Source: Flaveria trinervia (Eukaryota > Streptophyta > Magnoliopsida > Asterales > Asteraceae). Taken from it: a stretch of DNA of 64,000 nt. The stretch's first letter is position 1; every line of letters starts with the position of its first letter. The translations under genes and the position numbers were made by a program. Below the pieces are notes generated by a model. That model was not told where the DNA came from, made no database searches, and saw only the letters and a list, made by a program, of their open reading frames with translations. The stretch covers positions 2,126,997 through 2,190,996 of the forward strand of contig CM046457.1 in the NCBI GenBank assembly GCA_025506515.1. The letters are read 5' to 3'. Below, one piece after another: positions 1 through 13,128 of this stretch.

Positions 1-1067
1 GGTTCATTGAGCTACAATTTGAGTCGATTTTGATTGATGGTGTGGAATTTTCTAATTTTCAATTGCATTGTTCAATATGACATCTCATCACTTTCATAAG
101 TAACCCCTTAGGTATGTGTAGATAACAAGAAAAATTAAAAACCCAATCCAAATCTTATCATTTCTCATACTGTCTAATTCCTATATTTTTGTGTTTTTTT
201 ATAATAAATAAATAACAAAATATAGAGTATTTCTCTTAGACAAGTGCACCATTAAAAAGATCGATTCTATGTGTTCAGAATGAACCTAATATTGCAATTT
301 TTTGTTATCTTATAGTACGTTTTTTCTTTCGCAACAAAATGCATCATCCCTTCTTCCATAATCAACTAATTACGAAATATATATAAGTAATACACTAACT
401 TAAAACTTGGTGAGATAATTTGCCATTTATAATCAGAATAACGTATGAATCCAAATTTATATATAAGAACTAAACCCTTAACTATTAAATTTCCTGGTTT
501 GATTTTGTTTTTCACTTTGTAAGTGTTAAGTGTTATTTCGCCATTAGTTAATATTTTTCTTCATCTACCCAGGTAAATAAGCTAGGTACCATATTATATA
601 ACTATGAAGGAAATTAGACCTTTAGAAACGCAGAGGGTCCTTCTTCCTTTAAAATTGTGCCCACACAGTGAGAAATACTTCTATATTGGTTAGCCGAACC
701 CTGCAAACCATCAATACTTCAAGTGAAAAATGAATCTTCATATGTATTTGCAAGAAAGCAAGAGTGAAGAAATAACAAAAAGAAAAAGGGTAATTCTTTA
801 TTTTAATAAGATGTGTAATCTGGTATGTATTAATCTGAACAGCGTAAGTATACAAAGAGGGAAGCCCCTCTATTTAAAGAGAGAAAGACCTAGAATGTGG
901 GCCATGGGCAGACCTACTAAATGCAATTTTGAGTACTATAACATGAAAAGGGTGAAATGCAAACTGGTACATTGTCAATCTCCAAGTCTTACGCCAAAAG
1001 GGTAAGTTGGTAACTTCTTAGAAAAATAGAAATCGAGTGCAGGTTTACATAAATTTATCGACAGTAC
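1..1067. other. No exon seen; probable last intron of the carrier gene
   Basis: AT-rich sequence next to the last visible exon of the carrier gene. The expected C-terminal carrier segment was looked for on the minus strand and not found, so this stretch is probably intron and the terminal exon lies left of the window. Two small reading frames here look random. Confidence 0.45.
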
Positions 1068-4000
1068 CTGAACCATCAATCTAGTTTTTATTACATCTAA
1101 AGGTGTAGTAACGGCTCCTGTGATTGCACCTGTACACACAAAATAGACGACAAAAAGAGCAAATACAAATGAATTAAAAAATGCTTGTGATAACTGAAAC
1201 ATATGTGGGATTTCAGTAGTGACTAGTGACTATTCTTTTGCATTTATGCTAATCCAATGATTATGTACAATAATCTTACTTAAAACAAAATTTCTAAATA
1301 GGCATATTACCTGCAAAAGCACCAATCACAGCATTCTCGGGGTCACTAAGATCCCTTTTTGCCTGTAGAGGAAAATGTAACAGTTTGGCTTTTGCATTTT
1401 GTCTTTGTAATGTGAAGCCAGCTAAATAGATGACAAAATTAGTAAACATTGAGGTGGTGATACCCTTTTACTTAAGAGTGGATCGATTCAGGAATTGTTT
1501 TATACCTAAAGGGTCAAATGACTATAAACATAGTTAAAAAAGGAAATAAATTGTAAGTCATTCAAAGGTATTTTTAAAGCATATAGCCTACCGAATCTCT
1601 TTATTTTAAAATTTAGATTATTATTGAGAATGTGTTTTCTGTAACAAATTATTTTTAGCAGAATGTCATAAAGTTGGACAAAACCAACTAGTTTTGACTC
1701 AGTCATCCAACAAGCCCACCCTGCCCATTTTGCCACCTCTGGTGTAGAATGAAATATTTTACGGTACATGCTTAGAGCAAGTAGGTTATAAAATTGGATA
1801 TGAAAAGGCTAAGAGTGCACCATTCAGATGTTACAGCAAAAATTGACCAAAGTCAGCTTACCGCTAGTTTATAGCCAATTCGAAGTTGCTCATATATGCA
1901 AAACTGGATGGCGTCAAAAGGCAAGTCTCGCAATAGAAAAGAACCATATCCCTGTAATTCAAAAAGCTCGCCTAAGAATGGGTCGATTTAGATTGTGTTT
2001 TATCTTAGATGGATACAAGAGGTCAAATGGTTGGTTGAAAGTCTACCAAAGTATGTCTTTAATACATACAACCTCTGAAAAGGTTTGATTCAAAGATTTA
2101 ACTTATTATTGTAATAATGTTGTTTCTAATTATAACTAACATACTAATTATTCACATTTTCTTTAAAAAGTGGACAAAAAAGGGTTTGCATGTCACCCTC
2201 CGTTCCGAATCAGCTTGTTTTGACTCATACTAGAAAAGTGACCCATTCCAACCTGACCCACTGACCATTACCCAGCCCACCCCCCTTGCCACCTCTACTA
2301 TCAAATCACATACAGCAAAAAGCCCTTTAAATCCCTCTTTAGCAACAATAAGGCGAACAGCATCAGGGGCTGAAGCAAAATGGCCCGTCTGCATCCTTTG
2401 CTTAACAACCTGCATAAAACATGGTAAAAAAAAAGATCAACACAGCAAAAGTAAGGGAAAATGATGTGTAATTCTAGGCTTCTGGCAGCACTCAAGCTAG
2501 GGAGCTGCTAAGGGTAAATGAGGTGCTGTTTGTGTTTATTTAAACAGTTGAGGACTCAGGGCTTGGTATATTTTTCTTTTTTCGCTTTGGCGGCACGTAA
2601 CTTATGTACTTCTCCTGGTACATATGCAATACCTCTGTTGGTACACGCACAATGGAAGAAGCAGCTCCTCCAACAGCACCTGCAGTCTACATTGAGTTTG
2701 AAAAAAGGTTAACATCATGAGAGATCAAATCTGTCAACATATATAACATAAAAGAATATAAGAGTTAAAAAAATAGGAGATCAAGCATAGAGCACACAAG
2801 CTCACATATATTGTATTTCTGCTCATCAATTACTATATAAATTACCACCTAAATCCCTTTTTACCAATACAATTTTGTAAATACATATAATAACAACCCT
2901 CCCAAGTACACTGAATGAGGCATGGACTACAGGAAAGTAAACAACACAAAGAATCATTCAAAATAATATACAATTGAGTAAACATAAAGAGGGAACTCAC
3001 CAGGTGAGCCAGGGCACTAAGATTTTCAGGGCAGCTCTTCAGTAACTTTTGCTTGGTAGGTTCGTATACACCAATAAATATGGCTGATGCCCTGAAAAGT
3101 CATAAAATCCATCAACATTTCCCCTAAAATTCGAAAAAACAAACACTATATAAATATGAAAAATGGCAACAAGCCTTTTTACCAAATCGGTTAGGGTGGT
3201 CTAAAAAAAGAAACCAACAGACGTATAAAAATACATAATTACAAAGATTTCCAGCATTAACAGAGGAAAGACAATATAACTTACGGTAAAACGCCAGCAA
3301 GATTACCAGCCAAACCAGAGTATAAACCCTTTAAAATAATTTTTCCTCCACCACGAACTGTCTACCATGAAAAGGAAACAAAAAGAAAATCAGCTGAATA
3401 TATTAAATTAAGAAAAAAACTACTACAGGTTTCCCTAAACAAACAGTTAATGTTTTACCTGCTTGAAGCCGAGTTTTAATCGTGTCAAGTGGATATAAAA
3501 CAGATTCCACTACCACCCCTGCAGCAGCTCCAGCAATAGCACCATCTGGAAAATTTAAAAGTACTTTTACAACCATATATGTAGCTACACATTGGTCTGC
3601 CGTCTGCTAAGGTTCACCATTACAATGTACCAGAGGAAAATCAAACACAATAGTTAAATGTTTTTAAGACTAGCTTTGCTTCAAACGAGAGGAAAATCCG
3701 CTTATTCTAATAATCACACGTTTATCTGTCCCTGAAAGTCGCAACAGCTTCCATTACGTCACACGAAATAGCACCTTAATCTATTTTGGCAGATATCAAC
3801 GTACCAGTTATATAATTTGTCTGTCTCACCATTACAACTTAATTGAGCTATTGATTTTGATCCTTAAGATTCGTATTTCAGACTTATTTTTTTTAATGCA
3901 AACAAAAAAACAAATGAAGCAAACAAGATTGTTACAGATGATACAACATACCAAACAAAACTCGAACAAAATTAAATGGGTCTTCTTTTCTATTGATTGA

Positions 4001-4432
4001 TGCAGCATACTTCTTCTCCACATCTTTAGTGCCAAATATTTCGTGTTTTAATGCCTCTGCACAAAAACAAATGTAAGCTTAAAAGCAGATCTGCAAACAG
4101 CAATTCACATCTTAAGCAGTTAAGCTTAAACAAACACATACCATCTTCCAAATTACTTACATACCTCAGAATACATATAATTTAAAACCTAACCTAAAGC
4201 TAGAGGATTGAAAATGTGTCTTCAACTTTCAGAAATTGAACTCGTGAATGGAAGTGATTACATATTAATACTTCAATACAAGATTACTAGATACGGATAT
4301 ACGATCACAAGTTCACTACAACCATAAGAGCTACCAAAATATTCGAACGCATAAATAATTTCAACGGAAAATCCAGTTGCTAAATGAAATGAGAGGCGTA
4401 CCTGGTGAATCAATCTTAGGGTTCACAGACAT
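1068..4432 (-). CDS. SAMC: S-adenosylmethionine carrier, partial (C-terminal exon outside window)
   Basis: Mitochondrial carrier family protein of the plant SAMC type, which exchanges S-adenosylmethionine for S-adenosylhomocysteine across plastid or mitochondrial inner membranes. Ten coding exons with consistent GT-AG borders and phases: 4402-4432, 3952-4056, 3459-3545, 3285-3357, 3001-3091, 2633-2686, 2314-2409, 1862-1951, 1311-1362, 1068-1129. They total 741 nt (247 residues, no stop). All three carrier repeats carry the P-x-[DE]-x-x-[KR] signature: YPLDTIKTR near residue 63, VPTEVVKQR near 144, TPLDVIKTR near 235. The segment FLLRDLPFDAIQFCIYEQL is characteristic of SAMC. The start is the ATG at 4432, in a 31-nt first coding exon (MSVNPKIDSP). 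Plant homologues are about 320 residues, so roughly 75 C-terminal residues are missing and should lie left of base 1. No lesion was seen. The family assignment is from recalled homologues, not a search. Confidence 0.9.
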
Positions 4433-4809
4433 TGTTGCTTCAGCACAAAACTCGATTGATCGATCAGCGATAATGAGGAGAATTCGTCAAATTCTACATT
4501 GAAAGACAAAATGATTAACTGATATGTATAGAATATACATTTCAAAACAAGATTAAATCAGTAAGTGGAGTACAATTACGTTTGTGACAGTTGATTCGAA
4601 CTCAAAACCCTAGAATCTGGCGATGTAGGGGTTTAACCGTTTCAGAGGAAGACCATGTGCATCAAAACTTGTACATCTACTCGTATATCACACATATCAC
4701 ACGGAAGTTTATTAAATAAATACAAATGATTTATTATAAAAGATAAAAGACACCCACAGGAGACACCCTCATTATAAATCAACACTCACCTCTACGTTTC
4801 GTATGAGTT

Positions 4810-5865
4810 CATACGTGGCGAATAGGTCTGTCTCATAATGCCAAATATTTCATGTCACATGAGTGAGCCTATACGCCGAGTATAGGCCCATACGCGGCGT
4901 ATAGGCTTTTCAGAAGACAAAACTGGCGAAGTCAAATCAGTCATTCAGTGGGCCTATACGTCGCGTATGGACCCATACGCTGCGTATAGGCCTGGGTCGT
5001 ATGGGTGTGGACACATCTCCACCGACACCTATACAACCACACCCATACAACGCGTATGGGTCCATATTCGGTGTGTGTATTATACGCCAGTTTCCGGGTG
5101 ACATACGGTTCTCTCTTCGACTCGGTGAGATCTGGCATCCGACACCTGTTCAACAGGTCAGCGATGACGATCCACAGCAACAGCAGGAGCATATTTCGCA
5201 TGATCAGCCACCACACGACCAGCCGCCAGCACATCAACCGCCACCTCAGCCACAGTTCCTTCGACATATTTATAGAGATGTGAGGGTGCCTGCACGTATA
5301 GAGACATTTATACAAAAGATTACTACGAGATTACGGGATCAGGGTCATCGCCTCGATCGAGTTGAGAATCTTATGGATTGACACGTTCAGCTTGAGATTG
5401 AACGAGCCCAGACTTGCCACCACCTCGACATTACCCAGATTCATCGTAGTTTTTATATTATTAATGTACTATTATTTTGTTATGTATTTAAAAACTTTGT
5501 TACTTATTTATATTATCATTTAATGTTCGTTTTGGTTAATTAACATTTAAAATTATCGATTAATATGTTACAAAATATAACTTATACACAAAGTGTCAAC
5601 CTTAACGTGCAAAATAAAGCCGACAAAAATTTTTATACGCACAATAATATATAAAAAAACATCCTAACCTATACGTCGCGTATGGGTCCATACGCGGCGT
5701 ATAGGTTCTTCACCATACGTAGAAATTTTGCAGAAAAAATTGGGAAACTTATGCACCGCGTATGGACCCATACGAGGCGTATAGCCACCCCGACATGAGT
5801 CTGCTCTGGTCTTGTCAAAGAATAACCTATACGCCGCGTATGAGTCCATACACGACGTTAGAGAG
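4810..5865. repeat. Array of inverted GC-rich palindromic words
   Basis: At least six copies of an inverted unit in an otherwise AT-rich setting, near 4869-4905, 4950-4995, 5040-5060, 5668-5705, 5752-5790 and 5825-5858. Each half-site resembles CCTATACGCCGCGTATGG and is itself nearly palindromic (ATACGC-GCGTAT). Two half-sites face each other across GTCC or CCCA. Copies differ by single-base changes, mostly at CG. Origin unknown; probably part of a decayed mobile element. Confidence 0.7.
5001..5381 (+). CDS. Unrecognised Pro/Gln/His-rich reading frame, probably from a mobile element
   Basis: A 126-codon open frame starting inside the palindromic array. The first 45 residues translate repeat units. 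A Gln/Pro/His-rich stretch follows, then a charged, possibly helical C-terminal segment (IETFIQKITTRLRDQGHRL). The helical-looking tail is a pattern I associate with retroelement accessory or gag-like ORFs, but no family was recognised. It could be chance coding through repeats. Confidence 0.2.
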   Translation: MGVDTSPPTPIQPHPYNAYGSIFGVCIIRQFPGDIRFSLRLGEIWHPTPVQQVSDDDPQQQQEHISHDQPPHDQPPAHQPPPQPQFLRHIYRDVRVPARIETFIQKITTRLRDQGHRLDRVENLMD

Positions 5866-6363
5866 AGGTTGTGGTTGTTGGCGGTTAAAATGTATATAAT
5901 AGGCCATGTTTGGGATTGATTATTTTGATTAAAAAAAACTTTTGACAAAAAATACTTATTAACTTGTGATTTTTTAATACTAGTTAAAAAATATATATAT
6001 TTGGATTAACTTATAAACTAAAATATTGTAAAATGATAAAAAAATACGTACTTTTAAAAACGATATGAGTTAATAAGAGTTAATAGATGTGTATAATAGA
6101 AAACTAGATGAAAAGAAGTTTTCAAAAGTCAATAAGTAACACTCTGTTTACTTTTCAAAACTTACGTTTTACCCTATGAAAAATCATTTTAAAAAGTTAT
6201 TATGGTTTGTCAATTTTTTTTAACTTGTTAACTTTTGAAAAGTTAATAATTCAAAGGTTGAAGGAAAATAAACAATCCCAAACATACACGTAGTTCAATG
6301 TACGGTATGAAAAATTAAGCTACCAATTTGATTTTAGCTTTGGAATTTAAAATCAACCATATA

Positions 6364-6667
6364 GGGGCTTTTTGACGTCTTCTAAATTATTAAATGTTGT
6401 ATCAATAAGATGTCTGAACCATTAAATGTTGAATCATTAAGAGATTTAAACTATTAAGAGTTAGTATATCGTTTAAATATTCAAATGCAAATAGCCAATT
6501 CAGATAAGAGATTTTAACCATTCAACATTAGACCTCTTAACCATTTAGCACTCGTATAATGCTTAACCATTTACACGCAAATGTCTGAGCCATTTAGAAA
6601 TTTGCTCGCGAAACAAACAGTCTGAACCAATAAATGTTGAACCATTAAGAGGTTGTCAAACAACCCC
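6364..6667. mobile_element. Tourist-like MITE (PIF/Harbinger type)
   Basis: The ends are GGGGCTTTTTGACG and the inverted CAAACAACCCC, flanked by ATA on the left and TTA on the right, close to the TWA target duplication of PIF/Harbinger elements. The inverted repeats extend imperfectly for about 40 bp (ATTAAATGTTG against its complement). The inside holds several copies of CCATTAAATGTTGAA-like words. No coding capacity. A related but longer element lies at 40172-40897. Confidence 0.6.
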
Positions 6668-9110
6668 TTATTCTTTCACACCACAATATGAAAACATGGT
6701 TTACAATATGGTTTAAGGTTTGGAACTTAAAACCAAACATTTATAAAATTATATTGCTTTTATTATATGTATTTACATATGAATGCATCGCTCACTAGCA
6801 AATCTCATTATTAAAAAAAACTTGCAAACTAAAATTTTGATAATCCAAAGTATGAATCATTGACAGATAACAATATGTATTAATTGTTAAACCAATGACA
6901 CTCTCAATTTTCATTTTTTTAACCGTGAACAATCTCATTCTAACATAGTTTTAATTGTTTTTGTTCTTGACGACATGATATGATGAATAGGGAATTACTT
7001 AGATTTTAATAATCTAATACATTACTAATTGGCTAGTGGCACTTTAAATTTATTATAGTATTATTATGTGTCATTAATGCATATAAAGTACTCGTGCATT
7101 TCAAAAAACATCACAAACATGAGTGCAAATTGGATTAAACTAAGTATACTAATAAACATGAAATTCCAAACTTATAACAAAAGTGCACCTTTTGACATTA
7201 TCATTCCTAGTGTCAAAATTAGAATTGCTAAAGTAATGAAAATGCTAACACATATCCAACCTAACATCCAAAAATCCAAAATGCCTCGACCATTAAACAA
7301 CCAGAGACTACAAACGACATAACATGCTAAACAATAACATGAAAATCAAACCTAAGATCCCAAATACCAAAATCAGCTTAGTAGTTCAAACATCAAAGTA
7401 TTACAAAATCAATATACTATCATGCTTGTATAGAACTCGATGCTTAATATATGACCTGTCCTCCTACTATCTCCCCCGCCTCTCCTACCTCTACCGTTGC
7501 CACCTATTGTTTGAATAAGTCATCACACATGTAATGCTCTACTTGCTAGTTATATCTTCTTTTAAATTTAGGACGTAATTTCCAAAATGACAACAATATT
7601 TTACTTGAGAAACAAATTATTCCCAAACCGTCTTTGAAACCACTTAATTTATCATTCTTTTAAGGGCAAAGCACGATAAAATTGGCTACTACTACTAGTA
7701 AGCCTTAAGGTTGATTTAGGGGAAATTAAAAAAAATACAACTGGCCCAATACAATAAAATATGGGCCCTAAACATACTTTATGAAAACTTGAAAAGCCGA
7801 CCCATTCATCACATCGCATACAAATATAGAAACATGAGTAGTAACTTACAATACATGCGAATAATATAAGTGGTGTATATTTATTTCGGGTAATACACGG
7901 ATTAAATAAATAAAATATTAAATAATTATTAATAAAAACTTATGCATTATAAATCATGTTTGAAGTTAAAATATAATTATAACTATGTATAAATAACTAC
8001 TTTAAATAAATAAACAATGATGTATTTTTCTTCAACTTTTATTTTTATAAAAATTTATGATTTTTAAATATATTGTTTTAAGAGAAATGATTTTATTTTA
8101 ATTTCTTTGTATTATGTTTTTTATATTTTTTTGTTTTTAAAAAGTATTTTTTTAATAAAAAGGTTTTTAATTTATTAAATTATACATTTTTTAATTTAAA
8201 AATAGTATGAGTAATAGAATTAGTATTCAATATTATTATTAATAATATAAAGAAATGTGAAAGCAATTATAATAAAGTTTACGATTGTTTCACACTTACT
8301 TTGGTTTTTTTATAAATAGATTGATTGACTAAAAACTCATTAAATAAACAGATTATGTTTAATGTATAAATATATATGTAAAATGAACATGAATAGTTAC
8401 AGTATAATTTTAATGTAAATATAAATAAATTTATATATGTGTAATAGTTGAAGAAATAAAATAATTATACCAATTTTTAACTCTCTTATGTAAATAGTTT
8501 CATTTTTAAACAATCGTTTTAAGTTTTTTTTTATAAAAAATATTGTTTTAAAAAGAATCCTGCTTGTAATTATTAAGGTTGTTTTAAAAAAATTGTTTTA
8601 AAATATTTCACCTGTTTATAATTTTTGTTTTAAAACAAAACGATATAAAATATTTTGTTTTAAAAAATTATTAGTGTTTTAGAAAATTTCATATTATATA
8701 AAACTTTAGTTTTTTGTTATTTAGATTTTAATTAAAAGATGTGCTAATTTATTTCATAAAATCTATTTAAGAAAGATAGTTTGATTTTAAAAGAATTAGA
8801 TAAGAGAGAGATATATAGCAATTAATAGAATTTATATAATTTGATAAGAGAGAAAAATTTATAAAAATATTTAAATTACTGTGATACACTTTTGGAGGAA
8901 ATTAATATGTGAATATCTAAAAAAATGACAAGTGTCAAAATCATAATTTAAAAAAAGGAAAAATGATAAAATAAACTTTGTTTTATTAGAAGTTATAGGT
9001 TATGAATGAAAACAATGAGAGCACATCTACATGATCTAAACCAAGAGTGCAAGACTCATAACAATAACAATGAATAGATGGCCCAATGGGAGAAGCCTCA
9101 TGAACAACCT
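6668..9110. other. AT-rich intergenic sequence, no gene seen
   Basis: Very AT-rich, with long runs of T and A especially from 7880 to 8900. Open frames at 7068-7518 have no recognisable composition or motif. No RNA gene or element boundary could be supported. Confidence 0.6.
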
Positions 9111-9204
9111 AGAGGTGCACAAAGTGAGTTTTTTACTCAAATCGATTCGTGTTTGGTCAATTAAATTTCAAAACTGATTCAAAAACTATGTTGAAACTGG
9201 TTAT

Positions 9205-9375
9205 GGATGTGTTTGACCAGGTTGGAAACTAGGTTTGATTGGTTCGGTTCAGGTTTATCCGGGTGGAAAACTAGGTTTTGACCAGTTTGGTTCAGGTTTG
9301 TGCGGGTTGAAAACTAGGTTTTGAGCGGTTCGGTTTAGGTTTGACCAGGTTGAAGGTTTGGACCGGTTTGGTTCA
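9205..9375. repeat. Imperfect tandem repeat, about 55-bp unit
   Basis: Three to four degenerate copies built from the words GAAAACTAGGTTTTGA, CGGTTCGGTTCAGGTTT and TGACCAGGTT. Just upstream at 9112 is CTAGAGGTGCACAAA, which resembles a hAT-type terminus, so the repeat may be the inside of a degraded hAT-like element. The opposite terminus was not found. Confidence 0.5.
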
Positions 9376-9479
9376 AGTTTGTTAAAAGTTTCAACCTATA
9401 AAGTTACAAACTAGTTTCAAACATTAGGGTTGAGTGAGGTTGAACCCATTTACAATGAAATCATTTTAGGAATTGGATC

Positions 9480-11188
9480 ATATCAGATCAGGTCAACGAC
9501 AACAACTTATGTTATATGGTTAAAATAATTTACGTTAAGCCAAAACTATCAACTACAACTTATATTTGCGTTAAATGAGTTAAAAGATATTTACATTGTA
9601 ATCGAAAGTAGTCAAATAATATTACAATGGCTATTTTGTGTGGTGATGTAGGTAGTGTAGCATGTTTGTGGATTCCACCATTTATAATTGTCCTAACAAA
9701 CCTACAATATTATTATTCATTGCAAAGGGACCATTCACTTCATATCAAATCTTGACTCCCACAAGTATTACTTATCAATTTCTATTGTAATTTATTTACA
9801 ATTAGGTAAAAGTGGGTTTGAATAGGTTAAATGAGTTTAAAGTTGAATTGAGCTAATAGTTCCACATGCTAGATGTTTACTTACAAATAATTATTGTGTG
9901 TATATTTTGATTATGTGTGTCTTAATTCATGCTTTCAACAGTCGCTTAAGATCGCAAGTGGTAAAATCTTTGGAATGTGTTCGGTTTGAAATTGTTAAAT
10001 TTTATTTTATAAAATTAGGTGCACTTTATATTTAATTCAACATGTATACATCATTATAAACCAATATATTAGCAAACTGGCTTGAATGTTACGCAAAGTA
10101 AAAACCGAAGCAAAGTGTAAGACTGTTCACTAGTCAATTAATAAAAGTCTGAAATAACCTAGAAAAAATTTCAATAACATATACTATTGTGATAGGTTGA
10201 TTGTAAATGGGTCGAGTTCCCTTGTAACTTTTAAGATGTCATGTTTAGTTCGTTTAAGTCCTATACAACTATATTTAATTTCCGAGCTATTATTGTGAGT
10301 AATGTTATAACAAAGAAAATTATTCATCCTTTATAACTTTTTTATGAGTAGAAACAAGAGAAAGGTTAGTAAGAATTATTTAAAATGATATTATTTAGTT
10401 GTGAATAGAGATAAGGATATTAATTAGAAGTGAGACGTTTTTAAAATATGAACAAAATACAAGGATAAAGTTGTTTTTTAGTTTAACTATAAGAATAAAA
10501 ATAAAAAAAATACTATGAATGCTCTAAATTATTATGATGAAAATTCTAAAAACCTACTATTAATGCTACAAACACTAGTGTACTTTGGTTGTCATTTGAT
10601 ACACTAGTCTTTGGATGTTTGATATGTTATTTTTTAAGGGATCTTTTTTATAAATTTCTTATTCTTAAAACTATAGATTACATATTTTCTCAAGCTAAAA
10701 AATCAATTACATATTTTTTCTTACTAAAACATATATATTATATGTTTATCCATTTTATTATAAATTAAATTGTTTTTACTAAAGGATTTTTGCATATTGA
10801 TGTTTTATAATTATAATTCTTTAAAACTTTTAACAAATATATTATGTATACGAAGATATAACTTTGATAGCAGTTGTTGCTTTTTAACTAAATCTTTAAG
10901 TGAGATGCAATTTTATTGTTTTTTATGTATATATAAAAGAGTCGAGCTTATAGTCTTATAGAAGGAAATATACAAAAATACTTGAGTAAAAATACAAATA
11001 AAATAATCATTTAATAAATAATTACAACAAAATAGATAAATATATAATACGTATGCTTTAAAAAGAAAACATATATAATTAAATTTTGACTTTGATAAAT
11101 ATAATAATAACTTTAAGAAGAAAAAATATGTGAATATATTTTTTTATACCGATTTAAATCCTTATAGTGAATATTTGAATAAACAGTG
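9480..11188. other. AT-rich intergenic sequence, no gene seen
   Basis: No coding exon, RNA gene or element boundary could be supported. Short frames such as 10770-10961 are Ile/Leu/Phe-rich translations of AT-rich DNA. Confidence 0.6.
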
Positions 11189-11196
11189 GATTTAAA

Positions 11197-11904
11197 TAGA
11201 GCTGCAACGAACTAAACGTTCAACGAACAGTTCGTAAACTGTTCGGTGGAAAGTTCGTTTATGTTCGTTCGTTTAGTAAATGAACGAACATAAACAAAAA
11301 AATTCCGTTCATTTAGTTAAACGAACGAACATGAACAAAAGTCACGTTCGTTCATTTATGTTCGTGAACGTTCGATAATATGTTCGTTTATGTTTGTTAA
11401 GGTGTTCGTTTATATTCTTAATTATTATGTCAGTTATTTTTATGACTATTATATCAAGTATTTTTTGTATTTATGTTAACTACTTATTTATTTTTATTGA
11501 TTTTGTGTAATGTTTGTAATAAAAAATATAAATTTTATTCTAAAATAAATCTATAATAATTTGTATTCGTTTGTGTTTATGAGTTTTTTGTGTTCGTCAT
11601 GTTCATGAATAATTTTTTGTGTTCGTTTGCTTTTGTTTGTATTCATTTGCTTTTGTTTGTGTTTATTTGCTTTTGTTTGTGTTCATTTGCTTTTATTTAT
11701 GTTCATTTGCTTTTGTTTGTGTTCATTTGCGTTCGGTAAGTGTTCGTGAACAGTTTATGAACATATTCGTTTTTTTAATGAATGAACACGAACAAAAAAT
11801 TTTGTTCGGTAAGTATTCGTGAATAATTCATAACAATTTTATTTCTTAACGAACGAATACGAACAAAACCTTGTTCGTGTTCGTTCGGTTCGTTTGTAAC
11901 CCTA
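11197..11904. mobile_element. Non-autonomous hAT-like element
   Basis: It begins TAGAGCTGCAACGAAC and ends with the inverted GTTCGTTTGTAACCCTA. It is flanked by GATTTAAA (11189-11196) and GGTTTAAA (11905-11912), an 8-bp target duplication with one mismatch, as expected for hAT. Both arms are packed with GTTCGTTCG and CGAACGAAC words, so the element can fold on itself. A frame near 11619 is made of repeated Phe/Cys/Leu codons from a tandem TTTGCTTTTGTTTGTGTTCA unit and is not a gene. Confidence 0.75.
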
Positions 11905-11978
11905 GGTTTAAATATAAGTTTAAAAGGAAAAAAATATCCAGCAAACATTTTGCACGTTGATACATCAACCTGTCAACG

Positions 11979-12272
11979 TCCACGTGTCACAATCCAATTG
12001 GTTATAGCGTTTCAGTGCGCGTTTACGCTTCCAAAACTTCAATCCCCACCAAAGATTTTTACGAAAACAAAATTAAAATCAAAAGTTTCAAAACCCATCA
12101 TTGTAAACAGAATCTTTCATCTCCATCTCTCAAAAATCTTTCAAATTTTACACAAATTAAAGCAGATTCTTGGTCAATTGGGTCGCAATCGCTGGAAATA
12201 TCATTAAAAAATTAAAGAAATTGTTGTTGATTCCAAAAGCCCCTTTCAATTCGCTGTTTTATCTATATATAC
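11979..12272 (+). promoter_or_regulatory. Putative choline kinase promoter: G-box, CCAAT box, TATA box
   Basis: TCCACGTGTC at 11979-11988 contains the G-box core CACGTG, bound by plant bZIP/bHLH factors. CCAATTGG follows at 11994-12001, and CTATATATAC near 12263-12272 is a good TATA candidate. They lie upstream of the probable leader exon. The start site is not visible from sequence alone. Confidence 0.4.
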
Positions 12273-12394
12273 GACCTGTTCTTCCCTTAATTTGATCACA
12301 AAAGGGTTCATTTCGTTTTGGGGATTCTCGATTTCGAAGTATTCGATCGTAATTCGAGTGGGCATTTGATCCGATTTGGGATTGTATCATTTGG

Positions 12395-13088
12395 GTTAGT
12401 TTCTGATTTCTTTGATTCATTTCATGTTCGTGAGTTTTGAATTATGTTTGTAGATCTTTAAGCGATTTGGGTGTTTTCGAGTTCGAATTATACTTATAGA
12501 TGTTGATTTGGTTGTTAATTCAACTAGCCTCTAATGAATTTGTGATATCTGTTGTTAAATTTTCAATGTAGGATTGAAGTTATCTGCAAATTCTACCGAA
12601 TTATGTGTTGATTTTGCTGTTCGATCTTTAGGGTTTATGTGTTTGTGCATTTAATTAGCTTCCAAACATAATTGTTTTTGAAAATTTGAAAAGTGGACTC
12701 TTTCTAGAGAAATCTTCATATTTATCTTGAATTTTATTCAAGTAAGTGTGAAATCAGGGGTGTCATGTCGGGTTGAATTCTCCAATACGACCTGCTTTTG
12801 TATTTTTGTCATAACATCAACTTTAACCCGCACACATTTAAATTATGTAACTGAGCATAACATGTTTAACTTATTTCTCTACACGTGTGAAATGGGATGA
12901 TCATCAAGTTGCAAACTTGTTAAGCGGGTTGGTGGGTGGTAAATATGGATTAAACAAGCTAACTAGAACATGATGCCTACTGAAAACCTGATTATTTTCG
13001 TGTCATGCCTAAAATTGCTACCTATAGGCAATCTACAAGAATTTCTTGAATTATGATGATTATGGTCTAATTTACTTTAAATTTGCAG
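12395..13088 (+). other. Probable 5' leader intron of the choline kinase gene
   Basis: A donor (G|GTTAGT) at 12395 and an acceptor (TTTGCAG) ending at 13088 would remove about 694 nt and join a leader exon to the exon carrying the start codon at 13129. A pyrimidine-rich tract and the absence of coding frames support an intron; the donor choice is inferred. Confidence 0.5.
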
Positions 13089-13128
13089 CTAATAATCTTG
13101 AAAAGAATAAGAAGAAGCATCTGCATTC

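Noticed and set aside
11619..11822. Repetitive Phe/Cys/Leu frame that could look like a membrane peptide
   Set aside because: It is the translation of a tandem TTTGCTTTTGTTTGTGTTCA repeat in the hAT-like element.
12015..12215. Upstream frames before the choline kinase gene
   Set aside because: They overlap the promoter and leader region, show no motif and end before the TATA candidate or leader exon.
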